Origin: Acidimicrobiaceae bacterium
GTDB taxonomy: Bacteria; Actinomycetota; Acidimicrobiia; Acidimicrobiales; RAAP-2
Reading direction: 5' to 3'
Length of the DNA stretch: 64,000 nt
Assembly: GCA_003161255.1 (NCBI GenBank)
Contig: PMOQ01000061.1
Span: forward strand, 1 to 64,000
Below, piece after piece: positions 63,847-64,000 of the stretch. The position numbers and the translations under genes are program-made. The notes under the pieces were generated by a model. That model ran no database searches. It was given only the letters and a program-made list of their open reading frames with translations, and was not told the origin of the DNA. Numbering within the stretch: position 1 is the first letter of the stretch; each line of letters opens with the position of its first letter.

Positions 63847-64000
63847 ATGACCGGGATGCGCCGCCTGGCCGACTCGACGATGGGGGCGTTCGCCAGCCTC
63901 CTAGTCCGCATCTTCTTCCGCCGGATCGAACTCGAGGGAGCGGAGAACATCCCGGCGTCGACCCCGATCGTGCTCGTGGCCAACCACCTGAACGGGCTGG
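63847..64000 (+). CDS. PlsC-like 1-acylglycerol-3-phosphate acyltransferase (3' end outside window)
   Basis: The first 51 codons: MRRLADSTMGAFASLLVRIF, then a strand with ELEGAENIPASTPIVLVANH and LNGL. NH is the start of the NHxxxxD active-site motif of LPLAT acyltransferases, placed after the expected first strand. The sequence runs off the window, so the Asp and later motifs are unseen. ATG at 63847 or 63856. Confidence 0.65.
   Translation, partial: MTGMRRLADSTMGAFASLLVRIFFRRIELEGAENIPASTPIVLVANHLNGL

Overview
The window is GC-rich DNA with tightly packed genes, frequent GTG starts and many TANNNT boxes 6-8 bases before start codons (leaderless transcripts). It encodes a mycothiol-dependent formaldehyde dehydrogenase, F420-type enzymes (DDN-like and luciferase-like), a resuscitation-promoting-factor-like protein, menaquinone methyltransferase and a DevR/DevS-like hypoxia pair. 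Together these point to a high-GC actinobacterium, plausibly from a deep lineage such as Acidimicrobiia; that placement is inference.

Layout. 1-6.7 kb: the end of an FtsH-type protease, then a minus-strand operon of three pilin-like proteins (PilV/PilW/PilX order). A cyclic-di-GMP-I riboswitch lies directly upstream of the operon, and the PilV-like protein carries about nine Cys-paired, propeller-like repeats. 6.8-10.3 kb: menaquinone methyltransferase, a UbiA-like membrane protein, an NAD(P) oxidoreductase and a TauE/SafE permease. 10.2-11.4 kb: an Rpf-like secreted protein behind a leader of almost 500 bases with RNA-like stems. 11.4-20.3 kb: an MFS transporter, MscR, a DDN-like enzyme, GNAT, a low-complexity secreted protein and a MacAB-type ABC exporter. 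20.7-23.1 kb: a ParB-like protein, an aquaporin, a frameshifted dihydrofolate-reductase-family gene and a small protein. 23.3-26.5 kb: a GT4 glycosyltransferase and glycogen-debranching-like pair. 26.6-29.6 kb: a four-gene coupled operon with six YbjQ/UPF0145 domains in three proteins. 29.8-40.0 kb: BipA, then lipid and small-molecule metabolism genes (acyl-CoA synthetase, serine hydrolase, LLM oxidoreductase, class V aminotransferase, VOC protein, enoyl-CoA hydratase).

40.2-44.8 kb looks like a DosR-type hypoxia island: universal stress protein, DevS, DevR, GNAT and DoxX, with DosR-box-like sites before three of the genes. 45-51.6 kb: a cyclase-family hydrolase, an AAA ATPase, a WxL-like secreted and membrane-anchored pair, and an acyl-CoA synthetase. 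52.2-56 kb: a probable toxin-antitoxin pair, a DoxX gene scrap, two SnoaL-like proteins and a P450. 56.2-64 kb: a methyltransferase, tRNA-Glu and tRNA-Gln in line with gltX (apparently started by CTG), a 3Fe-4S ferredoxin, an AarF/UbiB kinase, a DHA2 drug exporter and the start of a PlsC acyltransferase.

The most interesting parts are the riboswitch-controlled pilin/adhesin operon, the triple UPF0145 operon, the DosR-like island, the structured Rpf leader and the WxL-like pair containing a perfect 32-base palindrome. No CRISPR array, rRNA or intact insertion sequence was seen.
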